Shown here: one piece after another, positions 7,601 to 15,624 of the stretch
Layout: each line of letters starts with the position of its first letter
Position numbering within the stretch: position 1 is the first letter of the stretch
NCBI GenBank assembly: GCA_016931085.1
Contig: JAFGFO010000397.1
Location: forward strand, 1-17,689
Reading direction: 5' to 3'
DNA: 17,689 nucleotides
DNA from: Thermoflexales bacterium
GTDB lineage: Bacteria; Chloroflexota; Anaerolineae; Fen-1058
The notes under the pieces: model-generated
The model's database searches: none
Told to the model about the DNA's origin: nothing
Seen by the model: only the letters and a program-made list of their open reading frames with translations
Program-made: the position numbers and the translations under genes

Positions 7601-10600
7601 GGTAGCCGTCGCCACCGCCGTCATTGCGGTTGGTCGTGCCGACGTACAGCACGCCGTTGTGTATGGCCATGGCGCTGATGGCGGCGTTATCCGGGTTGGC
7701 GATGCCGCCCTGCGCCACCAACTCCCAGGTGTGGCTGGCCTGGCTAAAGCGCCAGATCTGCGCGCCCAGGTTGTCTTCGTCCGTGCGCGTGCCGGCGTAC
7801 AGATAGCCCTTGAACACGATCGAGCTGACAAAGCCGCGCTGCCGTTGGTCCAAGTTGGGCGGGGTGCGCACGCTCCAGCCAAAGTTGGAACCGACCACCG
7901 AGACCTCGTACATCTCGGCCCGGTTGGCGTTGGTCGTGTCGTCGCCGCCAACCCACACGTTATTGCGGTACAGCGCCAACGTGGCCCAGCTATTGACGTT
8001 GATGCCGGAAGGCGCCGTCTCGTCGGCGCGCGCCCAGTTGCCCAGGTCGGTGCTGAAATACAGCCGGGCCGGGGCGGCCGTGCGCCGCGTGGCCGCCAGC
8101 ATATAGTTGCCGGTGGGGTAGACCAAAAAGTCGTTGACGACGACCGTGTTGGGGTCGTTGGCGCCGGTGCCCAGGCCGCGATAAAAGCCCGAGGCTGGCG
8201 AAAAGCCGCTGGAACCGCTGCTGCGGAACACACCCGCGCCGTCCACAGCATCTTCGGTGCCCACGACGAGGTACTTGGAGCCGCTAGTGGGCGTGTAGAT
8301 TTCCATCGTGCGGATGGCGATCTCGGGATTGTTCGGCGCGTCTAGCAAGCCGCCCTCCGTCCGCTCGCGCCACCAGCGCTCATCCGGCGTGGCCGGGTTG
8401 GGCTTGGCGACGACGGGATGGGTGACGTCCACGCTCCCGTCGGCATAGGTGGTGACCTCGATCGTCTCGTTGCGGGACACGCTGCGATCGGTGTATTCCA
8501 GCCGGAGCTGGTAGGTGCGCGGGCCGTAGCGCAGCGGCACCTGGTAGATGCCGGCACGCGGCAGGAAGCGCGGCACTTCGTTGTCGACTTTGAGCAGGGC
8601 AGCCGCCCGCGTGCGCAGCGCCACATAGACCGGCTCGGCGCACGGGTCGTCGATGTGCTGGTTGGGGATGTCGGTCCGCCACACCTCGCCGCCGGTGCGC
8701 TCAAAACCGGTATAGTTGACCTTGACCGGCGTCTCGTTGCGCGTCCCGGCGAACAGCGAATGCTTGTAGGTGTACAAGGCCGAGACGCGAAAGTTTTGGA
8801 AAAAGCCAAAGCCCTCGGTGCCCACCTGGTCCCACTTCAAGTAACCGGGGAAGTTGGTTTGGTTGGAATCGAGCGCGGTGCCGTCGGTGCGCCACACCTC
8901 GCCGCCAAAGTCGATGCAGTCGGCCGCTCCACCCAGGTTGCAGTTGGGCTTTTCGGTGCCGGCGTACAGGTAATCGCGAAAGATGGCAAACGCCGTGACG
9001 GCCTGGTTGTAACCATCGGTGTTCTGCGGCGTCTCGTCGCGGCTAAAGCCGCCGCGGCTGACCTGGTGCTGTGTAAAGTCTTTGCTGCCGGTGTTGGAGC
9101 GGTACACCGCGCCGCCCGGGTCTTCGATGACAGGCACCGGGAAGGTAGAAGCCATCCGGCGCGTGCCGACGTACAGGTAGCCATTGAAGGTCTTGAGAGC
9201 CGACACTTCGACGATGACGGGGTTAGCGGTGTTAAAACCACTCGTCGTGGGACAGTCGGTCTCAAAAGTACACCAGGCCGAGGTGGTGCGGTACAGCAGT
9301 TGTGCGCCACCCGAATCACGCCGCGTGCCGACGTACAGGCGCGGCGTGCTCGTCCCGGTGGGCGTAAAGACCTCCATGGCGCTGATGCGCGTGTTGCTGG
9401 CATCGGGCCAGCCGGGCGTGGCACCCTGGCAGGTCGAGGTGTTGTCGTCGGTGGCCGGGGTGGGGAAGTAGCACACCTGGGCGCCCTTGGGATCGGTGGT
9501 ATTTTCCGTGCCGACCCACAGCTTGCTGTCAAAGTAGGCCAGCGCCGTGGCTTGGATGTTGCTGGCCGTGCCAAAGTCTCGCCCGCCGATGCGCGCCCAC
9601 GAGTTGCCGTCTGGATTCAGGGCAAACACGCGCGCCAGGTCGTCGGTCGTGTCGCCCAGCGTGCCGAGGTGGGCGCCCGTGGCGATGAACAGGCGGCCGG
9701 CTGCCACCAGCATGGCGTTGATGCGATTGGCCGGGATGATGCCGTCGCCGTCGGATTGGAGGTCGTCGATGCCGCGCGCTCCCACCTGGGTCCAGTGTAC
9801 ACCGTCGGTGGTGCGATACACAAAGCCGCCGGCGTTTTCTTCGTTGTTGACGCCCACGTACAGCGAGCCCTGGTACTGGGCGAATGTCGTCACCTCTTCG
9901 TTTTCGTTGAACGGCACGGCCGGGTCGACCGTGGCGTCAAAGTTGGCGTTGCCGCGCAGGATGCCTACGCGCTGGATCCACAGCTCTTCGTGGGTGGGCA
10001 GCTTGACGCGCCACACCTGCGCGCCTTCGGCGGTGTCATTGTGCGTGCCCACGTACAGGTGGCGCGCCGTGGGATTCTGGAACACGACCAGGACGTTACC
10101 TGACCTGTTGTCCAGGTCACCCACGCCCGGCAACGCCACCGGCGACCACTCTTCGCCGTCGACGGTGCGAAAGACGCGCAACTGCCGGCCGGCTGGCGCC
10201 TCCATAGACAGGTACAGGCTGCCGTTAGCCTCGACCATGCTGCGCACGGCGATGTTGCTCGGCTCGCCCAAGCCCGCGCCAAACAGGCGCGTCCAGTTGA
10301 TGCCATCGTAGGTGCGGTACAGTTCAGCGCCCGTGAAGGTGTTGCGCGTGCCGACGTAAAGCGCGTGCTTGTACACGTACATGGCCGAGGCATCGATGTT
10401 GTGCCAGGACGAGGTGCCGGTCAGGCCAAAGCCATCCTCGGCCAGCTTGGTCCACACGTCCGGCGCTGTGCCCGGCACGCGCCGCCATACCTGGGTTCCA
10501 GAGACGCCGGTAAAGCTGGTGCCGACGTACAGGTTGCCCTGGAAGACGGCCGCGCTGCGAATGCCGTGGTTGGAGCTGTCGAAAAACGAAATGTTCTCCG

Positions 10601-11276
10601 CCGTCCAGGCGCTGCCGTTATAGTGCTGGACTTCGGGCTTGCCCAAGCCATCCTCGTCGCTGCCAAACACCCACAGCTCATCCTCCCAAACCAGCATGGC
10701 GCGCACGGTGTCGATGTCATTGCTGAAGGTGGGCTGCCCGCCGAACAAATCGTTGATGGGGTTCCACGTGCCCAGCCCGCCGGTCTGCGAGCGATAGATG
10801 GCCACGTGGTTGTTGGTCGCGCCCGCCACCAGCGGCACGGCGCAGTTAGGGCAACTGACCATGGCGTACAAATAGCCGTCGTATTCCGCCATGGCGTACA
10901 CCGCCGAGGCTGTAGCGGCCGGGATGCCCGCAATCTGGTAGCGCCGCGGCGAATAGCTGGCGCCGTCACTCGAGCCCAGGATTTCGGCCCCGTCACCGGC
11001 CGTGCCGGCGTCGTCCGTGCCGACGTACACCTCGCCGCGGTAGACGACCATCGAGCCGACGCCGCGGATGTCCGCCTCGCCCAACTCGGTGCCCAGCTCT
11101 TTGACCGGGTCGGGATAATTTTCCCAGTATTCCCCTGGGGCAGTTGGCGCCAATGTCGCGGCCGGCGCGGCTGGCGCCAAATCGGGTGGCTCGACCGGCC
11201 CGGCTTGCGAGCCGGCCGGCACGAGCGCCAAAAGTAAGGTAACGATCATGACAATGTTGAATAGTTTACGGTCCAT
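4671..11276 (-). CDS. Giant secreted multi-propeller, Ig-like repeat surface protein
   Basis: The 2201-residue protein starts with a signal peptide (residues 1-25: MDRK, a hydrophobic core, then GSQA|G) and a Pro/Ala-rich linker. Next come 28 repeats of about 50-60 residues, each centred on hh.G.LYVGTRN, then GAxhaR and dG..W..h...GFG. They fall into 14 repeats (about 71-870), a 110-residue non-repeat insert (about 873-983), 14 more repeats (about 984-1755) and a linker. This fits four seven-bladed beta-propellers. Four Ig-like domains of about 97 residues follow (about 1794-2190; each starts like [11 protein letters not shown] and ends like SNAFNV). The end is [18 protein letters not shown] lies 10 nt before the ATG. 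No catalytic residues are recognised. A role in adhesion, the cell surface or polymer binding is an inference. An ORF of this length with this periodicity is certainly coding. Confidence 0.92.
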   Translation of the reverse strand: MDRKLFNIVMIVTLLLALVPAGSQAGPVEPPDLAPAAPAATLAPTAPGEYWENYPDPVKELGTELGEADIRGVGSMVVYRGEVYVGTDDAGTAGDGAEILGSSDGASYSPRRYQIAGIPAATASAVYAMAEYDGYLYAMVSCPNCAVPLVAGATNNHVAIYRSQTGGLGTWNPINDLFGGQPTFSNDIDTVRAMLVWEDELWVFGSDEDGLGKPEVQHYNGSAWTAENISFFDSSNHGIRSAAVFQGNLYVGTSFTGVSGTQVWRRVPGTAPDVWTKLAEDGFGLTGTSSWHNIDASAMYVYKHALYVGTRNTFTGAELYRTYDGINWTRLFGAGLGEPSNIAVRSMVEANGSLYLSMEAPAGRQLRVFRTVDGEEWSPVALPGVGDLDNRSGNVLVVFQNPTARHLYVGTHNDTAEGAQVWRVKLPTHEELWIQRVGILRGNANFDATVDPAVPFNENEEVTTFAQYQGSLYVGVNNEENAGGFVYRTTDGVHWTQVGARGIDDLQSDGDGIIPANRINAMLVAAGRLFIATGAHLGTLGDTTDDLARVFALNPDGNSWARIGGRDFGTASNIQATALAYFDSKLWVGTENTTDPKGAQVCYFPTPATDDNTSTCQGATPGWPDASNTRISAMEVFTPTGTSTPRLYVGTRRDSGGAQLLYRTTSAWCTFETDCPTTSGFNTANPVIVEVSALKTFNGYLYVGTRRMASTFPVPVIEDPGGAVYRSNTGSKDFTQHQVSRGGFSRDETPQNTDGYNQAVTAFAIFRDYLYAGTEKPNCNLGGAADCIDFGGEVWRTDGTALDSNQTNFPGYLKWDQVGTEGFGFFQNFRVSALYTYKHSLFAGTRNETPVKVNYTGFERTGGEVWRTDIPNQHIDDPCAEPVYVALRTRAAALLKVDNEVPRFLPRAGIYQVPLRYGPRTYQLRLEYTDRSVSRNETIEVTTYADGSVDVTHPVVAKPNPATPDERWWRERTEGGLLDAPNNPEIAIRTMEIYTPTSGSKYLVVGTEDAVDGAGVFRSSGSSGFSPASGFYRGLGTGANDPNTVVVNDFLVYPTGNYMLAATRRTAAPARLYFSTDLGNWARADETAPSGINVNSWATLALYRNNVWVGGDDTTNANRAEMYEVSVVGSNFGWSVRTPPNLDQRQRGFVSSIVFKGYLYAGTRTDEDNLGAQIWRFSQASHTWELVAQGGIANPDNAAISAMAIHNGVLYVGTTNRNDGGGDGYPNGAELYASSDGVNFEQLWGGGLTTWQNDSVRTLHSTDGYLYAGLRNTTGNGGEVHRSANGRLWSPDIVRGFAVAAPTNTSIEALLSFNGNDGRFLFAGTARTAAAQVWRTPLVPPLEEWQQVVDDGWWWGIREIHAIEEYDGELYIGTPGGGFFPNEARMYKTISGTHWVDVGASNIRTGEAFVNRRVDSIEVHKGKLYIGTRVDATSGGRIYRLSDNGNEWTRVGAVGAYIVGDVHNEAITALYDWNGTLYIGTENNDGTGAKLYRYDREEADSFTNVPIPGFTTPNTRIAYITSYGGYLFFSTRNTAGSPAGGEIWYSADGTNWSPATEDGFSDPDNVEILSLVAFESAGGSHLYALTENAVDGTKLYRSADGRTNWTQVNRPGFARSSGSQDADNAAAPHAAVFDGFLYVGTANAVSGAEIFRTDGSADGSDPLVPNLRYWDQVNADGFGEPENYSAYRMMPHGDYLYATTRNSGGGTQIWRARKTSKAVDADDKFGRNLGIGFRVTQMTTMTVTPGDETHYVPSLGTYEIWVGNQGSWNIALAPGCGNVLQVNVDSMPVDFDEFRFATIASPQRINRAFPVTLTATLSNGVPAAPFTGTVSIERVDGGLLGIDGGAVSTGGTVLFSNQYRRVFSVTIPISETGIVLRASMAGGAITGLSNAFNVRPMPVYDHLTINPIGSQSVDVPFAITVGAIDNEGSPFPITGEVLLADSTTTISPTSTSFANQSSKTFNVTIGVSQTNVVINASYSSKTANSNPFNVTTGPVLHHFTIDTVSSPQTLNQAFNITIHAVGSDDNPYPFSGVVTLNDTTGTITPTQATFNNQSSLVVPVTIRATRNNVVISVDYLGKTGQSNAFDVTAAAALNHFGFATIASPQAQGVPFQVTLTAYSSADNSTPFTVTDSVILEDSTGTIAPTTIAFSNQSQRSFPVSIGAAGTNVVITASLAAKFGVSNAFDVNVSYQIYMPTVLKNQ
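4690..5898 (-). repeat. Four tandem Ig-like repeat units in the giant surface protein
   Basis: Four units of about 290-310 nt each encode an h-h-F-x-I/A-x-I-x-S-P-Q start, a central V-x-L-x-D-(S/T)-T-G-T-I-x-P-T, an F-x-N-Q-S strand, V-V-I-x-A-S and an S-N-x-F-x-V end. Boundaries are approximate (about 5590-5898, 5293-5582, 5005-5292, 4690-5004). The two central units are the most alike, consistent with internal duplication. Confidence 0.8.
6135..11066 (-). repeat. 28 propeller-blade repeats (14 + insert + 14)
   Basis: Fourteen blade repeats lie in about 8667-11066 and fourteen in about 6135-8320, separated by non-repeat sequence. At DNA level the recurring element is the LYVGT codon run, seen on the plus strand as variants of GTGCCGACGTACAG. 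The array may be prone to recombination or misassembly. Confidence 0.75.
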
Positions 11277-11316
11277 TTTTCAATTTCCTCCTAGTTTTTC
11301 AAATGTCTCGAATTTC

Positions 11317-11352
11317 TTACAGCCTGACACGAGCTCTGAAAGCGACTTGCAA
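11317..11352 (-). other. Possible 11-residue leader ORF upstream of the giant gene
   Basis: Within the 5' leader a perfect AAAGGAGGT (11358-11366) sits 5 nt before a TTG at 11352, which opens an 11-codon frame (MQVAFRARVRL) ending in TAA at 11317-11319. The ribosome binding site is stronger than expected by chance. The peptide resembles nothing I know, and a TTG start weakens the case. It could be a translated leader or a ribosome standby site. Confidence 0.35.
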
Positions 11353-11394
11353 TAGAGACCTCCTTTCAAGTCTTTATCTTGGGCAAATTATTTG

Positions 11395-11418
11395 TGGCGG
11401 CAGTGAGGGCAGCCGCCA
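11395..11418 (-). promoter_or_regulatory. Leader hairpin in the giant-gene 5' UTR
   Basis: Perfect 7-bp arms TGGCGGC and GCCGCCA (11395-11401 and 11412-11418) enclose a 10-nt loop, about 25 nt after the predicted transcript start. No T-run follows on the minus strand, so it is not a simple terminator. Confidence 0.35.
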
Positions 11419-11448
11419 GGCTTGTCTGGCTTTTGCACATACACCGTC

Positions 11449-11477
11449 ATTATCTTACAAGCTGGCGTCTTTGTCAA
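11449..11477 (-). promoter_or_regulatory. Sigma-70-type promoter for the giant surface-protein gene
   Basis: On the minus strand, TTGACA (11472-11477) and GATAAT (11449-11454) are separated by exactly 17 nt. The -35 box contains the TGA stop codon of the SHMT-GcvT fusion gene. Transcription from about 11442 would give a 165-nt leader before the ATG at 11276. Confidence 0.78.
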
Positions 11478-14400
11478 GCGCTCCCGCCATTGCCGGCCGC
11501 CGGCCGGGGACTCTTCTTGGACGGGAAACGGCTCAAGACGACGGCCTCCACCGGCACCAACACGCGCTCGCCTACCGCAAGCTCGCCCTTGGGTCTCTCC
11601 GGCTGAGACTTGCCGGCCGGCAGGACGAAAATGCCCAATGGCGTGTCTACCTTGGTGTGCTGCCTGTCAACCAACGCCAACCCCAGCAGGTAGCCCTCCG
11701 AGTCTATGGAACAACTGGTGACATAGCCGATCACCTGGCCGCGCCGCTCGACCACCGGCGCGCCCGTCTCGGGGCGGCGCACGCCCTTCTGGCTCATGCG
11801 CCAACGCACCAGCTCGCGCTTGCGCTCCGCGTCGCGCACCTGCAGCGCGCGGCGGCCGATGAAGAAGGGCTTGTGGTACTTGACGTAGGCGGCAAAGCCG
11901 GCCTCGGCCGGGCTGATGGCGTATGGCCCGGCCAGCTCGTGGCCGTAGAGCGGCAAGCCAGCCTCGGTGCGGGTGCTGTCGCGGGCGGCCAGCCCGCACG
12001 GCTTGACGCCAAAGGAGTCGCCCACCTCCAGGATAGCCCGCCATAACGTTCGCAAATGCTCGGGATGAACGAAAAGCTCGAAACCCATCCGCTCGCCGGT
12101 GTAGCCGGTGCGCGCGGCAACGAGCGGGATGCCGGCCAGCTCGGTCTCAATTACGTCGTTGCGACACATACGGCCTAACGCTTGCTGGATGGCCGGCTCG
12201 CCAGTCAACGCCTGCAAAATCTTGGCCGAGTTGGGCCCCTGCAGCGCCAGGTCGCGCTTTTGGCGCTCTCCTTCAGCCGGGTCCTTCAGATTGCGCAGCT
12301 CGGCCCTGCCTTGCACTTGTACCCACGGGCGCTGGCGGTCGATGACAACCTGCCCCCCATTGACGGCGTTGAGCCAATCCCAATCCTTGTTCTCGTTGAC
12401 CGCGTTGACCACCAGCAAGAGCCGGCTGGCGGCCAGGCGGTAGATGAAAAAGTCGTCAATCACGTTTCCATCCGGGTCCAACAGGTAGGCATAACAGGCC
12501 CGCCCGTCGGCCAGCCGCCCGGCATCGTTCGAGGCGACCGCATCCAGGAAAGACAGCGCATGTTCACCCTCAATCTCGAACACGCCCATGTGTGCAACGT
12601 CGAACAACCCGGCCGCCTGGCGCACCGCGCCGTGCTCCTCGCTCACGCCGGTGTACCACACCGGCATGTCCCAGCCGGCGAAGGGGATGAGCTTGGCGCC
12701 CAACTGGCGGTGCTCTTCGTACAACGGCGTCCGCTGGCTGTTTCCGGCCGGCTGGCTCCACGCCCACTTGAGCTTGTCAGATTGCGGCGCGGCCAGCGCA
12801 AGGCCGGCCTGGCCGATGAAGTAGGGCTTGCTAAGATCAATGGGAAGAGTGGTTTCAGGTTTGAGTTGAGGGCCGTCGGTCATTGGTCGTTCGTCGTTCG
12901 TCGGCCACATGGGCAGTGGGATGTGGGGCGTATGGTCAGCCTGCGCCTGGCGGACGACGATGGGGCCGGGCAGGCGAGCGCGCGGGTCGTCGTCGAACGC
13001 GACGTAGCCGTCGGACAGCGCGCGCAGCCAGGCAGCCACGCGGGCGGCTTTTTGCCCCGGCACGATCAACTGGTAGAGATTCTCCCCGGCCGCCCGGCAC
13101 AACACGCCGCCGCTCATCACCTGCCCGTCTTTTTCCAGCAAGAAGGTGGCTTGCTCGCCGCCAGCCTCCAGGCCGCTCACGTCGTTGGTGGTAGCCAGTT
13201 GCAAAAAGCTGCTGGCGGGGACGCCTGCGATTTCGAAGGTGACGGCAGTCTGCGAGTAGGCGTCTTGCAACGTCCAAAAGTGGGGATATCCCCGCCACAC
13301 GTCCGCGCCCGTCTTGGCGACCAATTCCTGGACGATCAGCTTGGATTCTTCCAACGCGTCAAAGTTGACCTTGGCGCCGCCGGGGTAGGGGCGGGCCGTT
13401 TGAAGCGCCTTGGCTATCGCCTCGGCCAGACGCTCCATCTCAGGCTCGCGCAGGCCGCGCTGGGTGATCCAGGGCGTGCCCAGGCGGACGCCGCTGGCAC
13501 GCGCGGCGCAGTCGTCACCCGGGATGGTGTTGCGATTGGCCACGATGCCGGCTAAGTCGAGGATGCGGACGGCCGGGTCACCCATCAGGCCATTAGGAAA
13601 TGGTGTGCCATCGCTGGCATGGATCGTCTTGCAATCGAGCACCAGCATGTGCGAGTCGGTGCCCCCGTAGGCCACGCGTAGGCCCTGCTCCTGCAGGCAT
13701 TTGACCAGGTGCCTGGCATTGGCGACGATTTGCTTTTGCAACGCGGCAAACTGTGGGCTGGCAGCCAGATTGAAGGCCACGGCCATGGCGGCGATGGTGT
13801 TGATGTGCGGCCCGCCTTGTCCGCCAGGGAACACGGCCCGGTCGATCCGCCTGGCCAACTTTTCGTCTGTCGTCAGGATGCACGCCCCGCGTGGGCCACA
13901 CAAGGTTTTGTGGGTCGTAAAGCTCACCACGTGGGCGTAGCCCACGGGCGAGGGGAAGGCCCCGGTGCACACCAGGCCGGCCACGTGGCTGATGTCGGCC
14001 AGCAGGTAAGCGCCCACGCTGTCGGCGATCTCGCGAAAGGCCGCCCAGTCCGGCGCGTAGGGGTACGAGGTGTAGCCGGCCACGATCACGCGCGGCTTAC
14101 AACTGGCCGCCAGCTCGGCGATTTCGTCGTAATCCAGCCGCTCGCTGGCTGCATTGACCGAGTAGGACGCCCGGCTATAGAACTGGCCGGACCAGTTGGC
14201 CGGGCTGCCGTGCGACAGGTGCCCACCGTGCAGCAAGCTCATGCCCATCAAGACCTCACCAGGTTCGAGCAGGGCCTTGTAGACGGCCAGGTTGGCCGGC
14301 GAGCCCGAGAGCGGCTGAACGTTGACAAAGATGTTGCCGGCGGGGGTGCTGCCGGTGGCGAACAACTCGGCGCAGCGGCGGCGGGCCAGCGCCTCGACCA

Positions 14401-14716
14401 TGTCCACGTACTCGGTGCCCATGTAGTAACGCGGTGCACCAACGCGGCGAAAGTAAGCCAACGCGTCTTCATAGTCGAGGATCTCTTGCACGCTTTGGGC
14501 GCGCGTGCGGGGCGGCGGGTAGCCTTCGGCGTAGATGTTTTGAAACACGCTGCCCTCCGCTTGCAGCACGGCCTGGGGGGCCATCGATTCCGAGGGGATC
14601 ATGATCAACTTGCGCACTTGGCGCTCGGCCTCGCACGCGATCAACTCGGCCGTCTGGGGGTCTAGCTCGGACAGCTCGCCACGAAACAAAAAATCGTCCA
14701 TGTTATTTACAGCCAT
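11474..14716 (-). CDS. Serine hydroxymethyltransferase / T-protein-like / aminomethyltransferase fusion
   Basis: The 1080-residue protein joins three parts. Residues 1 to about 470 are SHMT, which interconverts serine and glycine with tetrahydrofolate; the PLP lysine is Lys270 in SFTTHKTLCGPRGA. Residues about 490-645 are a degenerate T-protein-like segment (SFLQLATTNDVSGLEAG, then LSKPYFIGQAGL). Residues about 660-1065 are a full GcvT aminomethyltransferase (RTPLYEEHRQLGAKLIPFAG, LFDVAHMG, ARTGYTGERMGFELF, KPFFIGRRAL). GcvT releases ammonia and passes a methylene group from H-protein-bound glycine to THF, so the fusion links two THF-using glycine reactions. I chose ATG 14716 because AGGAAGGG lies just upstream and MAVNNMDDF follows. 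The SHMT part is atypical: SES replaces the usual SEN, and about 30 extra residues follow YAEGYP. A 7-nt repeat tract encodes the linker TNDERPMTDGPQLKPET. No P- or H-protein genes are visible. Confidence 0.93.
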   Translation of the reverse strand: MAVNNMDDFLFRGELSELDPQTAELIACEAERQVRKLIMIPSESMAPQAVLQAEGSVFQNIYAEGYPPPRTRAQSVQEILDYEDALAYFRRVGAPRYYMGTEYVDMVEALARRRCAELFATGSTPAGNIFVNVQPLSGSPANLAVYKALLEPGEVLMGMSLLHGGHLSHGSPANWSGQFYSRASYSVNAASERLDYDEIAELAASCKPRVIVAGYTSYPYAPDWAAFREIADSVGAYLLADISHVAGLVCTGAFPSPVGYAHVVSFTTHKTLCGPRGACILTTDEKLARRIDRAVFPGGQGGPHINTIAAMAVAFNLAASPQFAALQKQIVANARHLVKCLQEQGLRVAYGGTDSHMLVLDCKTIHASDGTPFPNGLMGDPAVRILDLAGIVANRNTIPGDDCAARASGVRLGTPWITQRGLREPEMERLAEAIAKALQTARPYPGGAKVNFDALEESKLIVQELVAKTGADVWRGYPHFWTLQDAYSQTAVTFEIAGVPASSFLQLATTNDVSGLEAGGEQATFLLEKDGQVMSGGVLCRAAGENLYQLIVPGQKAARVAAWLRALSDGYVAFDDDPRARLPGPIVVRQAQADHTPHIPLPMWPTNDERPMTDGPQLKPETTLPIDLSKPYFIGQAGLALAAPQSDKLKWAWSQPAGNSQRTPLYEEHRQLGAKLIPFAGWDMPVWYTGVSEEHGAVRQAAGLFDVAHMGVFEIEGEHALSFLDAVASNDAGRLADGRACYAYLLDPDGNVIDDFFIYRLAASRLLLVVNAVNENKDWDWLNAVNGGQVVIDRQRPWVQVQGRAELRNLKDPAEGERQKRDLALQGPNSAKILQALTGEPAIQQALGRMCRNDVIETELAGIPLVAARTGYTGERMGFELFVHPEHLRTLWRAILEVGDSFGVKPCGLAARDSTRTEAGLPLYGHELAGPYAISPAEAGFAAYVKYHKPFFIGRRALQVRDAERKRELVRWRMSQKGVRRPETGAPVVERRGQVIGYVTSCSIDSEGYLLGLALVDRQHTKVDTPLGIFVLPAGKSQPERPKGELAVGERVLVPVEAVVLSRFPSKKSPRPAAGNGGSA
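12851..12905. repeat. 7-nt tandem repeats inside the SHMT-GcvT fusion gene
   Basis: Two kinds of unit lie side by side on the plus strand: GGTTTCA, GGTTTGA, GTTGAGG (12851-12871) and GGTCATT, GGTCGTT, CGTCGTT, CGTCGGC (12878-12905). The first is the type at the prfA-prmC junction; the second is the type beside nifJ. The tract is in frame and encodes a hydrophilic linker near residues 604-623 of the fusion. Confidence 0.85.
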
Positions 14717-14764
14717 TTTTCCCTTCCTGCAAATAGTAGTAAGGTATCCTCTCAATAATTCGGG

Positions 14765-14818
14765 GTAGGGGCAGACCTACGTGTCTGCCCTGGGGCAAAC
14801 ACACAGGTTTGCTCCTAC
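14765..14818. repeat. Cloverleaf-like palindromic intergenic element
   Basis: An outer stem (GTAGGGGCA 14765-14773 with TGCTCCTAC 14810-14818, one G-T pair) overlaps two inner hairpins: GGGCAGAC/GTCTGCCC (14769-14776, 14783-14790) and GGGGCAAAC/GTTTGCTCC (14792-14800, 14807-14815, one G-T pair). It sits in the 130-nt gap between the toxin-like gene and the SHMT-GcvT gene. There is no T-run after it. From memory, similar elements recur between genes in Chloroflexota, but I could not check this. Confidence 0.75.
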
Positions 14819-14846
14819 ATTTTGAGAATATACGTATAGGGTATTG

Positions 14847-15245
14847 TCAATCGTGTGGATTCTCAAGTTCGCTCTCAATAACTCGCAGCAGGTTCACAAG
14901 GCTCATGGCTTGTCCACAAAACACAGTCTCCTCGTTACTTACATGGAAATGGTGAGGAAAGTTGTCCAACTCGGGGTGATCAGGCGTGTTGTCCCAACGC
15001 CGCCGCAGCGTGACTTTATCGTCAGCCATCCACTGATGACGGTAGTCGACGGTCACAACATGGTCAGCGTGGAGAGCGAAATACTCGGCTGCTTCTACAA
15101 AATCGCCGTTGGTCAACGTCGCGCGGATACGGACATAGCCATCATCGGTGTTGATCCACGAGCGAACGATGTGGTATTCAGCAATAATTGGACTGTTCAC
15201 CAAGGCCAACTGGATCTCGGCGAGATAAGAATCGATCTCATTCAT
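14847..15245 (-). CDS. TumE/DUF6516-like toxin-family protein
   Basis: The 132-residue protein matches my recollection of the TumE (DUF6516) family, proposed toxins of two-gene toxin-antitoxin modules. It has an N-terminal helix (MNEIDSYLAEIQLALVNS), a beta strand region (YVRIRATLTNGDFVEAAEYF), then the hallmark YRHQWM (68-73), RRRWDNTPDHPEL (81-93) and FPHHFHV (96-102). The His/Asp-rich C-terminal motifs look like an active or metal-binding site, but the activity is not known to me. ATG 15245 overlaps the upstream stop by 8 nt (ATGAATGA), which shows translational coupling and fixes the start. The module has its own promoter upstream of the partner gene. No sign of decay is visible. Confidence 0.72.
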   Translation of the reverse strand: MNEIDSYLAEIQLALVNSPIIAEYHIVRSWINTDDGYVRIRATLTNGDFVEAAEYFALHADHVVTVDYRHQWMADDKVTLRRRWDNTPDHPELDNFPHHFHVSNEETVFCGQAMSLVNLLRVIESELENPHD

Positions 15246-15555
15246 GGTCGCCAGTGCCGCGCAAGATATGCAATCGGGAAACCAGGCGTTGGCGCATCTT
15301 GCACAAGACGTTCCACTCCATAAGATCGGCCGTGTCCGGCATCTGCCCGGACTGGAAGCGTTTCCAGAACTCGTCCGAACTCCATTCATACTGGCGCTCG
15401 AATTGAGCGAGCGACGCCTCTACCCGCGCCAGGTCGGCCTCATCGCGCGCAATCTGATGCTCGATGACTTTGTGTAAAGCCGTATCCAGAAACGTGTCAT
15501 GAAACCCGGCTACATAAAGCCGCTCCAACCGCCGGACATTGGTCAAAGTTGACAT
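15238..15555 (-). CDS. Putative antitoxin partner (helical, about 105 residues)
   Basis: This is the first gene of a two-gene operon with the TumE-like protein. The 105-residue product is predicted helical, with a charged coiled-coil stretch at about 30-55 (VIEHQIARDEADLARVEASL) and a conserved-looking SSDEFWKRFQSGQMPDTADLMEW (59-81) followed by a final helix. No helix-turn-helix or ribbon-helix-helix DNA-binding motif is recognised, unlike many type II antitoxins. ATG 15555 was chosen because GGAGAGG precedes it; TTG 15573 and ATG 15570 lie too close to the predicted transcript start. The role as antitoxin is inferred from gene order, overlap and size. Confidence 0.6.
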   Translation of the reverse strand: MSTLTNVRRLERLYVAGFHDTFLDTALHKVIEHQIARDEADLARVEASLAQFERQYEWSSDEFWKRFQSGQMPDTADLMEWNVLCKMRQRLVSRLHILRGTGDHE

Positions 15556-15585
15556 ATCACGCCTCTCCATCAAGACCTACACCAC

Positions 15586-15614
15586 ACTATAGCACAATGC
15601 GCTACCTTTGACAA
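15586..15614 (-). promoter_or_regulatory. Promoter of the toxin-antitoxin-type operon
   Basis: On the minus strand, TTGTCA (15609-15614) and TATAGT (15586-15591) are separated by 17 nt, with an upstream TGC giving an extended -10. Transcription near 15579 would leave a 24-nt leader with GGAGAGG before the ATG at 15555. Confidence 0.7.
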
Positions 15615-15624
15615 GCCATAAAAA

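Noticed and set aside
5544..8345. 933-codon plus-strand ORF opposite the giant surface-protein gene
   Set aside because: It is the antisense shadow of a GC-rich, repeat-rich gene. Its translation is Arg/Val/Ala/Gly-rich with no domain, and it mirrors the repeat period of the minus-strand protein, which has a signal peptide, ribosome site and promoter.
8418..10103. 561-codon plus-strand ORF
   Set aside because: Same antisense shadow of the propeller repeats; no start signal or recognisable motif.
12182..13555. 457-codon plus-strand ORF opposite the SHMT-GcvT gene
   Set aside because: The minus strand has clear SHMT and GcvT motifs throughout; the plus frame has low-complexity composition.
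13709..14665. 318-codon plus-strand ORF opposite the SHMT region
   Set aside because: Shadow in a GC-rich gene; conserved PLP-binding motifs are on the other strand.
14717..14846. Complete promoter for SHMT-GcvT
   Set aside because: TTGACA is present at 14845-14850 but the best -10 candidates sit at 12-14 nt, too close; I could not support a full promoter.
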